DNA of 64,000 bases from Fodinibius sp034521915 (lineage in GTDB: Bacteria; Bacteroidota; Rhodothermia; Balneolales; Balneolaceae). Location of the stretch: the NCBI RefSeq assembly GCF_034521915.1, contig NZ_JAXHLU010000013.1, positions 124,001-188,000 of the forward strand. Reading direction: 5' to 3'. This document shows positions 55,379 to 64,000 of the stretch, piece after piece; position 1 is the stretch's first letter, and the number at the start of each line of letters is the position of its first letter. The translations under genes and the position numbers were made by a program. The notes beneath the pieces are model-generated. The model made no database searches and had not been told where the DNA came from. It saw nothing but the letters and a program-made list of their open reading frames with translations.

Positions 55379-58300
55379 ATGTTTACCACAAATAAACAAT
55401 TACAAAAAATATGGCTGAGTTCAGCTATAGCATTTTGCCTTATTTTTGTTGGAGGCCTTATGCTTCCATTGCAAGCCCAGCCATTTGGCCACGGACTCGA
55501 AACAGACAATCCTACGTACGATCAGACCTATCTACAGGGACTTGATTATCGCAATATTGGTCCCTTTCGCGGCGGACGATCGGTCGCGGTGGCGGGTCAT
55601 AAAGATGAGCCTGCTACTTACTACACCGGATTTACCGGCGGCGGCGTCTACAAAACCACTGATCGCGGAAAAACGTGGATCAATGTCTCAGACGGAAATT
55701 TTAATACCGGATCGGTAGGCGCGCTTACGGTGGCGCCATCGGATAAAAATGTAATTTATGCCGGGATGGGCGAAACTTGTATCCGTGGAAATATGTCGGC
55801 CGGGGACGGGATCTATCGCTCGGTGGACGGCGGCGACAGCTGGACCCATATTGGACTGGGCGAAACGCACTTTATTGGCGAAATAGCGGTCCACCCCGAA
55901 AATGAAGATGTAGCCTGGGTAGCTGCGCTGGGTCACGCTTTCGGCAACGAGGGCAATAAGGAACGCGGCGTTTTTAAGACAACTGACGGCGGCGAAACCT
56001 GGGAAAAAGTACTGTATCACAATGAACACACCGGAGCTGTTGATATCACGGTGGATCCCAACAATCCGCGCGTACTGTATGCTTCGCTCTGGGAGGCCTA
56101 TCGCAATCCGTGGAAGATGGTAAGCGGCGGCGAAGGCAGCGGCCTCTATAAAAGTACCGACGGAGGTGAAACATGGACCAATATCTCGCAGCGTCCAGGA
56201 ATGCCTAAGGGACTGATGGGCAAGATTGGTGTTACGGTTTCGCCAGTAAACTCAGATCGCGTTTGGGCCATGATCGAAAGCAACAACGGCGGCGTTTTTC
56301 GATCTGATGACGGCGGTAAAACATGGACACGCACTAACAAGGCCCGCAAGCTGCGTCAACGCGCCTGGTACTACACACATATTGAGGCCGATCCGCAGGA
56401 TGAAAATACGGTGTATGTGCTAAATGTAGACTTGCACAAATCCACGGACGGCGGAGAAACGTTTAAATCCATTGATACGCCACACGGCGATCATCACGAT
56501 CTGTGGATAGCGCCCGACGATAATAAGCGCATGGTGGTAGCCGACGATGGCGGCGGACAGGTTTCCGACAATGGCGGTGACAGCTGGTCATCTTACCATA
56601 AATATGCCACGGCGCAGTTTTACCACGTGATTTTGGACAACCAGTTTCCCTACTGGATTTATGGTGCTCAACAGGACAACAGCACAGTGGCCATAAAGAG
56701 CCGTACATCCGGATATGGTATTGATGAAGATGACTGGATGCCCGTGGCCGGCGGCGAAAGCGGATATATTGCCCCGGATCCGGAAAATCCGAATGTAACA
56801 TACGGCGGTAGTTATGGCGGCTATCTCAATAAGTTTAATGACTATACCAATCAAAGTGATCGTATCGACGTGTGGCCGAATAATCCCATGGGCGCCGCGG
56901 CCAAGGACATTCGCTATCGTTTTCAGTGGACGTTCCCGATCTATATCTCACCGCACGATCCCGACGTTATTTATACGACTTCGCAATTTGTGCACCGTTC
57001 TACCAATGAAGGTATGAGCTGGGATCAGATCAGTGAGGATCTCACCCGTGATGAAGAATCAAAGCAGGGCAAATCAGGCGGCCCTATCACCCACGATGAT
57101 ACCAGCGTGGAATACTACAACACTATTTTTGCCTTTGCTGAGTCACCTATCGAAGAGGGCGTGCTCTGGGCTGGCTCCGACGGCGGTCTTGTGCACCTAA
57201 GCCGCGATAACGGCGACACCTGGACCGAGGTAACGCCCGAAGGCATGCCCGAGTCGATGGTAAGCATTATCGATGCCTCCCATTTTGACGCCGGAACAGC
57301 CTACATTGCGGTCAACCGCTACAAGTTTGATGACTTTCAGCCGATGCTCTACAAAACAGACGATTACGGGCAGAGCTGGACGAAAATAACGAGCGGCATT
57401 CCCGAGAAGGACTTCACGCGCGTTATCCGAGAGGATCCCAACAAAGAAGGGCTGTTGTATGCCGGTACCGAAACCGGAGTCTATGTATCATTCAACGACG
57501 GTGAAATGTGGCAGCCCCTGCAGCTTAACCTGCCGGCCGTGCCGATCACAGATCTTCGCGTTCACAAACGCGACAAGGACCTTGTGCTCGCTACGCAGGG
57601 ACGTTCGTTCTGGGTGATGGATAACCTGAATGTACTGCACCAAATAAGTGAGGAGACCACTAGTAAACATCACCTTTACCAGCCAGAGACGACCTACAAA
57701 TTTGGCGGCCCCAGCGTTAACGAACCGGGGATGACACAGGGACAAAATCCCGAGCCGGGCGTTGTAGTACACTATAATCTCGATGAGGCTATCTCCGATA
57801 AAGAAGTAAAACTTCAGTTCCTGGAATCCAACGGTGATATTATTCGCACCTATTCCAGTGAAGAGGATATCGAAGGCAATGAAGTGAAAGAGTCGAGCGA
57901 GTTTTATGAAGAAGAGGAAAAGACGGAACCTACCGTCCTTACCACAAAGAAAGGACTCAATGAGTTTGCCTGGAATATGGAGTATCCCGGCGCTACCGAC
58001 CTCGACGGCCGACAAATTTGTGGGCCGGCTCTACTGACGGACCCAAGGCAGTTCCTGGCTCCTACGAAGTTCGGCTAATTATTGAGGACGAAACGGTGAT
58101 GAGTCAGCCTTTTGAGATTGTCAAAGATCCGCGCATCGAAACCACACAGGATGATTTTGAGGCCCAGTTTGATCTGCACCAGACGATTATTTCCAAGCTA
58201 GATACGACCCATAAGACCATCAATCGCATTCGGGAGGTCCGCAGCAAGCTGGAGGATATCAAGGCGGAGTATGTGGGCAATGAGCAAGTTCAAAAACGAG

Positions 58301-58593
58301 CAGAGTCGATGCTGGGCACGCTCAGCGAGGTCGAAAGCGCGCTCATGCAGACCAAGGCTGAGAGCTACCAAGATGTGCTGAATTACCCCATTAAGCTTAA
58401 TAACAAGCTGGCCGCCCTGGCTAATACCGTTTCTACCGGCGATAACCATCCCACCGAACAGCAGTATGCGGTGTACGAAGAGCTGGCCAATAAAGTAGAT
58501 GCACAGTTCCAAAAAGTGGAACCTATTTTAAAGGGCAATATTTCTGATATGATCCAAGAGGTAGAACAAGAAACGGTGCCGATCGAAAATTAA
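55379..58593 (+). CDS. Secreted VPS10/sortilin-type beta-propeller protein, one frameshift
   Basis: About 1070 residues once repaired. The signal peptide is MFTTNKQLQKIWLSSAIAFC followed by LIFVGGLMLPLQAQP. Many BNR/Asp-box repeats form beta-propellers (GVYKTTDRGKTWINVSDG, GIYRSVDGGDSWTHIG, GVFKTTDGGETWEKV, GLYKSTDGGETWTNI). A missing T near 58015 stops the frame after DGRQIC; the other frame continues WAGSTDGPKAVPGSYEVRLI and a helical C-terminus ending EQETVPIEN. Such proteins often accompany SusCD pairs; an exact function is not known. It stands after susD and before a terminator. Confidence 0.85.
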
Positions 58594-58616
58594 CCCCACG
58601 GATATAATTTATATAA

Positions 58617-58646
58617 AGCCTCACGGTTCGCCGTGGGGCTTTTTTT
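58617..58646 (+). terminator. Rho-independent terminator after the VPS10-type gene
   Basis: GCCTCACGG, UUCG-type loop TTCG, CCGTGGGGC, then a run of seven T. Strong hairpin. Confidence 0.9.
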
Positions 58647-59106
58647 ATTGAGCCTATATTTTAACTCTATCTTGTTCTTACCCACCAAGTAGGGGAAGAA
58701 ACTCATTTACTAAAATAGCCTACTATAAGTTCCTTTTAGCTGTTACAAAGCTTCGGTCCATCAATTGAAATAAGTTCAATTAATTGTCTTAACTGGACTT
58801 AGATTGAGATATAAAATAGTGTTTCGTGGTCATCCTCCTGCACCTCCTCCAGTTCATATCATTAACCTATCCTAAACTTTGCCAAAGGAGGACTTTTAAG
58901 GATTCCAGCCCGCCAGCATAATTCTCAGCCAGTCAATCTAAAGGTTCGTTTTTTCTTGACTGAAAAAATGAACTATTTAATTTTAAGGATATTCTTCCCA
59001 GTTAGATAAGAGAAAGTATTAGTTCCTGAAAGAAATACTGAGACAAAGTCAACTTCGCTGAAGTATCCTAGACTCAACACATTATTCAGGATCAGCTATC
59101 CAATAC
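58647..59106. other. Intergenic region with degenerate repeat pieces
   Basis: 460 bp with no gene. Around 58836-58900, CATCCTCCTGCACCTCCTCC and CAAAGGAGGACTTTTAAGG weakly resemble the ends of the dispersed repeat at 4371/23931. Around 59035-59085, ATACTGAGACAAAGTC and ACTCAACACATTATTCAG echo the inside of the 7070-7252 element. Confidence 0.45.
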
Positions 59107-60030
59107 TTACTCCTCTCCTTCTCCATCATTACCAACCGGCAGTTTTACCGAGCTGCGAACATGCAGATCGCGCTGCGGGAACGGAATTTCTACCTCGTAT
59201 TTGCGGAACGTGCGGACGATAGCCTGGTTTAGCTCATTTCGTATTCGGGGATAATGCTTCACGTCCGGAATCCAGGCCCGCAGCTGCATATTCCAGGACG
59301 AATCGCCAAACTCGATCAGGTGCACTTCTGATTGGGGCGTCTGCATCACGCTCTTGTTTTGATCGGCAACCTCTTGCAGAGCCTTCAGAACTGTATCCAG
59401 ATCGGAGCCATAAGCCACTCCCACATCAATATCGAGACGATAGGTGGGATCGCCGTGGGAATAATTGATTACATCTTTGGATACAAATTCGGAGTTTGGC
59501 ACTATGATTAAAATATTATTAACCGTACGCACCATAGTAGCTCGAATATTGATCTCAGTAATGTCGCCCTCAATATCACTGACTACCACACGATCGCCTA
59601 CGCTAATGGGTCGTTCAAAAAGAATAATAAGTCCCGATATAAAGTTGGAAGTAATATTTTGCAGGCCAAAACCAATACCCACCGACAGGAGCCCAAAAAT
59701 AACGGTCAGACTGCTGAGATTAATCCCCACAAAATTAAACGAGATTAATACCCCGATGCTGATTATGAGATATTGCGTGATTCGCGAAAGGGTATAGCTA
59801 GTGCCTGCATCTATTTTAAAGCGTTTGAAAATGCGCCTACTTAACATCCGGCGTATCCAAATACCAAACAAAACAAAGACCGTAATAAGTAACAGGAAGA
59901 TCAGGATCGAAGCCACTGTTACCGGTGCTTCACTAATCGTAAATAACTTAAAATTGAGAACTTCCTGTAAGTAACTAAAGATCTCTTCCCACGTCATTGC
60001 GACTCCATGTTCGATGAAAATGATATCCAA
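59107..60030 (-). CDS. MscS-family mechanosensitive channel
   Basis: A 307-residue inner-membrane channel that opens on osmotic down-shock. Three predicted helices cover about 35-150. The pore-lining stretch GLLSVGIGFGLQNITSNFIS is followed by GLIILFERPISVGDRVVVSD, the MscS signature. The C-terminal soluble cage domain ends PFPQRDLHVRSS. The alternative start MTWEEIF at residue 12 is equally likely. Confidence 0.92.
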   Translation of the reverse strand: MDIIFIEHGVAMTWEEIFSYLQEVLNFKLFTISEAPVTVASILIFLLLITVFVLFGIWIRRMLSRRIFKRFKIDAGTSYTLSRITQYLIISIGVLISFNFVGINLSSLTVIFGLLSVGIGFGLQNITSNFISGLIILFERPISVGDRVVVSDIEGDITEINIRATMVRTVNNILIIVPNSEFVSKDVINYSHGDPTYRLDIDVGVAYGSDLDTVLKALQEVADQNKSVMQTPQSEVHLIEFGDSSWNMQLRAWIPDVKHYPRIRNELNQAIVRTFRKYEVEIPFPQRDLHVRSSVKLPVGNDGEGEE

Positions 60031-60097
60031 AATAAAAGATGCTGCCTTGAGTAGGACAGCATCCCAAAAATAGTCTATCAGAAGTTAGGGAATAATT

Positions 60098-61450
60098 CTA
60101 TTCATTATCCAAATCATTTTCTGATATGATTTTTTCCCAAAGCTTGTCGCCATCAGAGCCGTAAGTTTGGAGAATTAGTTTGCGGTTGTCCTCCCCTCCT
60201 TCAACGTGAATCATCCCAAAGTTTTGATCTTTATGTACCAGCGTACCCGCTACGCGCTGCGGATTATTGTATTCTTCGCTTTCATCCAGCGAGCTATAAC
60301 TGCCACTGGAGAGCGGTGAGGATGTAAACTCATAGATGGGATAATCGCGACCGCGGTTTGTTTTGATAAGCTCGGTAAAGTGGCGATCACCCGATACAAA
60401 CATCACGCCGGGAATATCCTGCTCTTTTAAAAAGTTCATTAGTTTATCGTATTCGGCTTTATAAGCGTAAAGCGACTCATTATCATGCATTTTGTTGGTT
60501 GCCTGGTTACCCACAACTACCAATTTAAAAGTCGCTGAGCTGCTTACCAGACCATCCATAAGCCACTGTAACTGCGCCTGACCAAAGAAATCTTTATTTT
60601 CTCTTTTCAGTCCATTGGGCGCGCGATGGTAGCGATCATCCATAAAAAAGAACTCCACATCGCTGTATTTATACTTGGTAAATACCCCATTTGTCCCCTC
60701 TATACCATAGCTGGGATTGGCCCAGTAGCGTTTAAAAATATTCAGCGACTCCTCTTTCATGCGGTACGAGCGATTAGAGTTGTTGGGACCATAGTCGTGA
60801 TCGTCCCAAGTGGCCAAGTTAATCGCATTGGCCAACAGCGGCTGCATGGTTTGGGTATTACGCGCATCCTGATAGCGGTAGTCCATGCGCGACTTTGAGT
60901 AAAAATCGGGCTCACGGTAATAAACATTATCACCAAGCCAGAGCATCAGATCAGGATCTTGTTCGCTAATTTCAGACAGGATGCCAGTGCCCTTACCATA
61001 GCCTTCGCCAGGTCGGTCATAGGGTTTATCATTGATAAAGAGGCACGATCCCATGGCGATAGAGAAGTTAGGAGCGCCCCGCCGATACTGCCACAGCTGC
61101 TGTGTTGTAAATTTTGTGTTGTAGGATAGCTGAACCTGCTGTCCATTCAGGTACAGATCGTAATGGTAGGTAGTGCCGTAGCTGAGATCCTCCAACTTTA
61201 TGTGAGCAGTATTGGATGCTGTTTCTTTCGTCCTTCCATTATAGGTTTGAAAGTCGCTATCGGTACCCTTTTGACGATAACGAATTTCAAAATCGGTTGG
61301 CTCAGTTGTTTGAATCCAGAGATTGGCCTCCTGCATTTCAACATAGCCTAGCATGGGCCCGGCCTCGAGCAGTTTATTGGCCTGCTGGGCATAAACCGTT
61401 GAAATTGAAAAAAACATCACAAAACAGAACAAATAGGCAAATCGTCGCAT
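60098..61450 (-). CDS. PhoD-like alkaline phosphatase/phosphodiesterase
   Basis: A secreted metallophosphatase of about 450 residues. From the ATG at 61450 it begins MRRFAYLFCFVMFFSISTVY followed by AQQ, a typical signal peptide; a longer frame to 61513 adds a charged leader. An N-terminal FnIII-like domain is followed by the metal centre: MGSCLFIND, LWLGDNVYYREPD, TWDDHDYGPNNSNR and FVSGDRHFTEL. PhoD enzymes hydrolyse phosphomonoesters or diesters with Ca/Fe at the cell surface. It is convergent with the MscS gene side and divergent from adk. Confidence 0.88.
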   Translation of the reverse strand: MRRFAYLFCFVMFFSISTVYAQQANKLLEAGPMLGYVEMQEANLWIQTTEPTDFEIRYRQKGTDSDFQTYNGRTKETASNTAHIKLEDLSYGTTYHYDLYLNGQQVQLSYNTKFTTQQLWQYRRGAPNFSIAMGSCLFINDKPYDRPGEGYGKGTGILSEISEQDPDLMLWLGDNVYYREPDFYSKSRMDYRYQDARNTQTMQPLLANAINLATWDDHDYGPNNSNRSYRMKEESLNIFKRYWANPSYGIEGTNGVFTKYKYSDVEFFFMDDRYHRAPNGLKRENKDFFGQAQLQWLMDGLVSSSATFKLVVVGNQATNKMHDNESLYAYKAEYDKLMNFLKEQDIPGVMFVSGDRHFTELIKTNRGRDYPIYEFTSSPLSSGSYSSLDESEEYNNPQRVAGTLVHKDQNFGMIHVEGGEDNRKLILQTYGSDGDKLWEKIISENDLDNE

Positions 61451-61621
61451 AGCAAAGATATTTTTAGGGCTTTCTTTTTGCCCTAAAGTAGTAATTGACG
61501 AGCTCTTTTTCATCAGCCTAATATTATCTGACTATTATCTTCTGATCGGAATTGAATATACCTGCTGTTTGCGCTATTTTCATCCTCACTTACCACAACT
61601 GCTATAACCAGATATAACGTT

Positions 61622-61750
61622 ATGCGCATCATCATTTTTGGGCCGCCCGGCGCCGGCAAAGGCACGCAAGCAAATCGTATCAGCGAAGAGTTCAATATTC
61701 CGCACCTGTCCACTGGCGAAATTTTTCGCTCTGCCATCAAGAACGAAACG
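61622..61750 (+). pseudogene. adk: Adenylate kinase, 5' fragment only
   Basis: The first 43 codons of adk: MRIIIFGPPGAGKGTQANRI, then SEEFNIPHLSTGEIFRSAIK and NET. The P-loop GPPGAGKGT is complete, the AMP-site begins, and then similarity ends abruptly. The expected LGK.. continuation, LID domain and C-terminus are nowhere in the rest of the window. adk is essential, so a true loss is unlikely; the break is best explained by a false join or by an insertion with the remainder beyond 64000. Confidence 0.85.
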
Positions 61751-61949
61751 ATCGCCGTGGGGGCGCCTGCCGGCGCTGCACAAGGATCCCTTCGATCGGT
61801 TGCTGGTCGCCCAGGCGCAGTCCGAGGGGGTGTTGCTGCTTACCGATGATGAGCAGGTGGCGGGGTATCCCGGGCCGATTCCAGCGGGTTTGAAACCTCC
61901 CGTTTCGGATCAAGGAAATGCCGGTGGAGCGACCGTTAGGTGTTTGTGA
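61751..61949 (+). pseudogene. VapC-type PIN-domain toxin, 3' fragment
   Basis: From 61751, LPALHKDPFDRLLVAQAQSE, then GVLLLTDDEQVAGYPGPI, is the C-terminal part of a PIN-domain ribonuclease: DPFDRLLVAQA holds the third acidic position and TxD the fourth. The N-terminal half with the first acidic residues is missing, so it is non-functional here. The base composition is GC-rich, unlike the DNA to the left. It ends at 61949, overlapping the next start. Confidence 0.7.
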
Positions 61950-62007
61950 TGCTGGTGATTGTGCACGGCTGGAGCAACTCCGCGACGTCGTTCGAGGGGC
62001 TGTATGT
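61949..62007 (+). pseudogene. Alpha/beta-hydrolase-like gene, 5' fragment interrupted by IS
   Basis: MLVIVHGWSNSATSFEGL opens like small alpha/beta hydrolases (the VIVHGWS oxyanion loop). Similarity ends after about 19 codons, just where a TGTGCCGACAAG IS-type end begins. The rest of the gene would be expected beyond the right end of the element, outside the window. Confidence 0.55.
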
Positions 62008-62177
62008 GCCGACAAGAACCCGCGGTTATTTGCCGCGACTCCCTATCAGAAGAAGTTCTTCATAGCAGTCCATGTAGCCGATTGAGTGGGTGAAACGGGG
62101 TTTGCCCGGAGCCGGAATCGCTTTAATCGGGTGACAGACCTTGGGAATCTTGCTAAGACAGGGGGGCCGAGGAGACA

Positions 62178-62223
62178 GGCGTAACGCCAGCTAAGATTTG
62201 ACACTCGACACTGGCGCTACGCC
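62178..62223. repeat. Inverted repeat inside the IS leader
   Basis: GGCGTAACGCCAG (62178-62190) and CTGGCGCTACGCC (62211-62223) pair at 12 of 13 positions across a 20-nt loop. It may be part of the transposase-binding end or an outward-control hairpin. Confidence 0.55.
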
Positions 62224-62303
62224 CCAAACCGTGCTTTCGCACAGCCGTGTCAGTATCGCACCAGACGCGGTTTTTATCCAGCCCTCATCGGCCTTTCGTG
62301 CCG

Positions 62304-62729
62304 ATGAACGCCAGCGCTCGTCTTTACCACTGTACCCGCTGCCATTGTCAGGTCTTTATCTGTCGGCGCTGCGACCGGGGGAATGTCTATTGCGCAGACG
62401 CCTGTGCCGCCGACGCCCGCAGTGCCTCACTACGCCGGGCGGGATCGCGTTACCGTCGCACCCGCCAAGGTCGTGTGACCAACGCCGCTCGCCAACAGCG
62501 GTTCCGGGACCGGCGAAAAGAAAAAGTAACGCATCAGGGTTCCCCGCTGCCGGTCGCGCTTGCTCTACTGCTGTTCGCATTAAAACCACCGGAAAGTCCT
62601 CAGGAATACGCGCCCAGTAAAGACCCTGCCGTCATTCGTTGCCGGTTTTGTGGTCGTGAATGCGAACCTTACTTGAGACGGGATTTTCTGCCACCTTTTG
62701 AGCGCGCTCGATGGTCACCACCGCCGTGA
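62304..62729 (+). CDS. Cysteine-rich accessory protein of the IS element
   Basis: 141 residues from the ATG at 62304: MNASARLYHCTRCHCQVFIC, then RRCDRGNVYCADACA, with CxxC/CxC pairs that suggest zinc binding, a basic stretch RRTRQGRVTNAARQQRFRDR, and a later CRFCGRECEP. I recognise it as the type of small protein preceding istA in some gammaproteobacterial IS21 elements; function unknown. Confidence 0.6.
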   Translation: MNASARLYHCTRCHCQVFICRRCDRGNVYCADACAADARSASLRRAGSRYRRTRQGRVTNAARQQRFRDRRKEKVTHQGSPLPVALALLLFALKPPESPQEYAPSKDPAVIRCRFCGRECEPYLRRDFLPPFERARWSPPP

Positions 62730-62758
62730 GGGCGCAGCCCCCGAGCAGGAGACCGCTA

Positions 62759-64000
62759 TTGACTATCGATAAAGCCCTGGAAGCGAAGATTCTTCGCTAT
62801 CACTTCGTGGAACAGTGGGGCGTGAACACCATTGCCCGACAACTGGGTATTCACCATTCTGCCGTTGACCGAGTGCTTTGTCAGGCCGGTTTGCCCAAGG
62901 CCGAGCGCAGCCGCCGGGCGTCGATCGTCGACCCCTATCACCCGATGATCATCGAGACGCTCGCCCAGTATCCGCGGCTCACCGCCGCGCGCCTGTATGC
63001 CATGGCTCAGGCGCGTGGCTACAGCGGCGGTGCGAGCCAGTTCCGGGCGCATGTCGCGCAACTGCGTCCGCGCAAGCCCAGCGAGGCGTATCTGCGCCTG
63101 AAGACGCTCGCCGCAGAGCAAGGACAAATTGACTGGGGACACTTCGGTCACGTACACATCGGCCGGGCGAAGCGCCCCCTAATGGCCTTCGTGATGGTGT
63201 TGAGCTGGAGCCGGCAGATCTTCCTGCGCTTCTATCTCAACGCGCGCATGGACAACTTCCTGCGCGGTCATGTGGCGGCATTCAACGCCTGTGCCGGCGT
63301 GCCCAGGGTACTGCTGTACGATAATTTACGCTCCGCGGTGCTCGAGCGACAGGGGGAGGCGATCCGCTTTCATCCCACCCTGTTGGCCCTGTCGGCGCAC
63401 TATCGCTTCGAACCGCGTCCGGTGGCGCCGGCGCGGGGTAATGAAAAAGGCCGTGTCGAGCGGGCGATCCGCTATATCCGCGACAGTTTCTTTGCCGGGC
63501 GCCACTGGTCAGATATCGACGACCTGAATGCGCAAGCCGACGCCTGGTGCGCCGGGTTCAGTGCCAACCGCCCCTGTCCACAAGATCCGAGCATCACCGT
63601 GCGCGAGGCCTTCGAGCGTGAGCGCAGGCACTTGATCGGATTGCCGGACAATCCCTATCCGTGCGACGAGCGCCTCGAAGTGCGGGTCGGCAAGACCCCC
63701 TACCTGCGCTTTGATCTCAATGACTACAGCGTGCCGCACACCCAGGTACGACGCGCCTTGACGGTGCTGGCCTCGCTGGATCAGGTGCGGGTGCTCGCGG
63801 GCACTGAGGTGATCGCCGAACATCCCCGCGCCTATGGCAAGGGCGAGCAGATCGAAGACCCCGTCCACCTCGAAGCGCTGGTCAACGCCAAACGCGCCGC
63901 GCGTCATCATCGCGGCCAGGATCGACTGGCACAGGCCGCCCCGGCCAGTGGGGCGCTGTTACAACAGGCCGCACACCGCGGCACCCCGTTGTCGCGTGCC
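62759..64000 (+). CDS. istA: IstA transposase of IS21 family (3' end outside window)
   Basis: At least 414 residues from a TTG at 62759, open to the window edge. The HTH is WGVNTIARQLGIHHSAVDRV at about 17-36. The DDE/RNase H-like core shows AEQGQIDWGHFGHVHIG (first Asp), LLYDNLRSAVLERQGEAIRF (second Asp) and ARGNEKGRVERAIRYIRDSF (Glu). High GC codon use differs sharply from the genes left of 61750. istB should follow downstream. Confidence 0.88.
   Translation, partial: MTIDKALEAKILRYHFVEQWGVNTIARQLGIHHSAVDRVLCQAGLPKAERSRRASIVDPYHPMIIETLAQYPRLTAARLYAMAQARGYSGGASQFRAHVAQLRPRKPSEAYLRLKTLAAEQGQIDWGHFGHVHIGRAKRPLMAFVMVLSWSRQIFLRFYLNARMDNFLRGHVAAFNACAGVPRVLLYDNLRSAVLERQGEAIRFHPTLLALSAHYRFEPRPVAPARGNEKGRVERAIRYIRDSFFAGRHWSDIDDLNAQADAWCAGFSANRPCPQDPSITVREAFERERRHLIGLPDNPYPCDERLEVRVGKTPYLRFDLNDYSVPHTQVRRALTVLASLDQVRVLAGTEVIAEHPRAYGKGEQIEDPVHLEALVNAKRAARHHRGQDRLAQAAPASGALLQQAAHRGTPLSRA

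Larger units (their letters stand above)
62008..64000 (+). mobile_element. IS21-family insertion sequence (right end outside window)
   Basis: The left end appears to be near 62008, TGTGCCGACAAGAACCCGCG, with the 5'-TG typical of IS21 ends. It includes a leader of about 290 bp, a Cys-rich ORF and istA. istB and the right end are not visible, so target duplication cannot be checked. Confidence 0.65.

Noticed and set aside
62198..62620. 140-residue plus-strand frame overlapping the Cys-rich IS protein
   Set aside because: Different frame of the same GC-rich DNA; the Cys-rich frame has the ordered zinc-type motifs.
1..64000. CRISPR arrays, rRNA and tRNA genes
   Set aside because: No regularly spaced repeats, and no tRNA- or rRNA-like segments noticed by reading; a covariance search was not possible here.

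Overview
The window looks like chromosomal DNA of a Bacteroidota/Balneolota-type bacterium up to about position 61750, followed by about 2.25 kb of clearly different, GC-rich, gammaproteobacteria-like DNA. The host assignment is an inference. It rests on a SusC/SusD pair, a DUF4295 gene directly behind rpmB-rpmG, acidic proteins, moderate GC, and parS sites beside mnmG/rsmG. No rRNA, tRNA or CRISPR array was found.

Region 1 (1-9020) is an arsenic cluster. On the minus strand it runs DinB-like protein, an ArsD fusion, ArsA, a universal stress protein, the Acr3 arsenite pump and an ArsR repressor, with a phosphoesterase behind its own operator. On the plus strand are a thioredoxin-like protein and an ArsP/UPF0718 permease. 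Broken arsR and arsM remnants lie among them. A 16-bp operator, ATCGTA-N4-TACGAT, recurs here five times and once more in the second ars cluster.

Region 2 (9031-22765) is a molybdenum island. A tight minus-strand operon (moeA, mobA, moaD, moeB, moaE, moaC-moaB fusion) diverges from a plus-strand operon. The latter holds an outer-membrane porin, a four-cluster Fe-S protein, an NrfD-type membrane subunit, a 1058-residue TtrA/SrdA-like molybdopterin catalytic subunit, a carboxymuconolactone-decarboxylase-like protein, a TSUP exporter and moaA. One respiratory molybdoenzyme is thus packaged with nearly its whole cofactor pathway, and ars genes flank it on both sides.

Region 3 (22874-33131) holds the second ars cluster (truncated arsR, frameshifted arsC and arsM, two more ArsR regulators), a YnfA-like protein, small metal-associated unknowns, an M28 peptidase, and an AraC regulator with a heavy-metal-binding N-terminus next to a P1B-type ATPase.

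Region 4 (33136-50412) is mostly core genome: a GalU-like transferase, a SulP pseudogene, mnmG, three parS sites, rsmG, a WYL regulator, lactate dehydrogenase, gyrA, gyrB, rpmB, rpmG, DUF4295, yqeY, cvpA, tyrS, xth, marR and lolC/E. Region 5 (50826-61513) holds SusC/SusD, a VPS10/sortilin-type beta-propeller protein, MscS and PhoD.

The sequence carries many single-base indels: gyrA, gyrB, rsmG, ldh, xth, arsC, arsM, lolC, the P1B ATPase, the WYL regulator, the M28 peptidase and the VPS10 protein are all split by frameshifts. Because gyrA and gyrB are essential, many of these are probably sequencing or assembly errors. At 61750 the adk gene breaks off after 43 codons and continues into a VapC toxin fragment, a hydrolase fragment and an IS21-family element. 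This is either a chimeric join or a large insertion.
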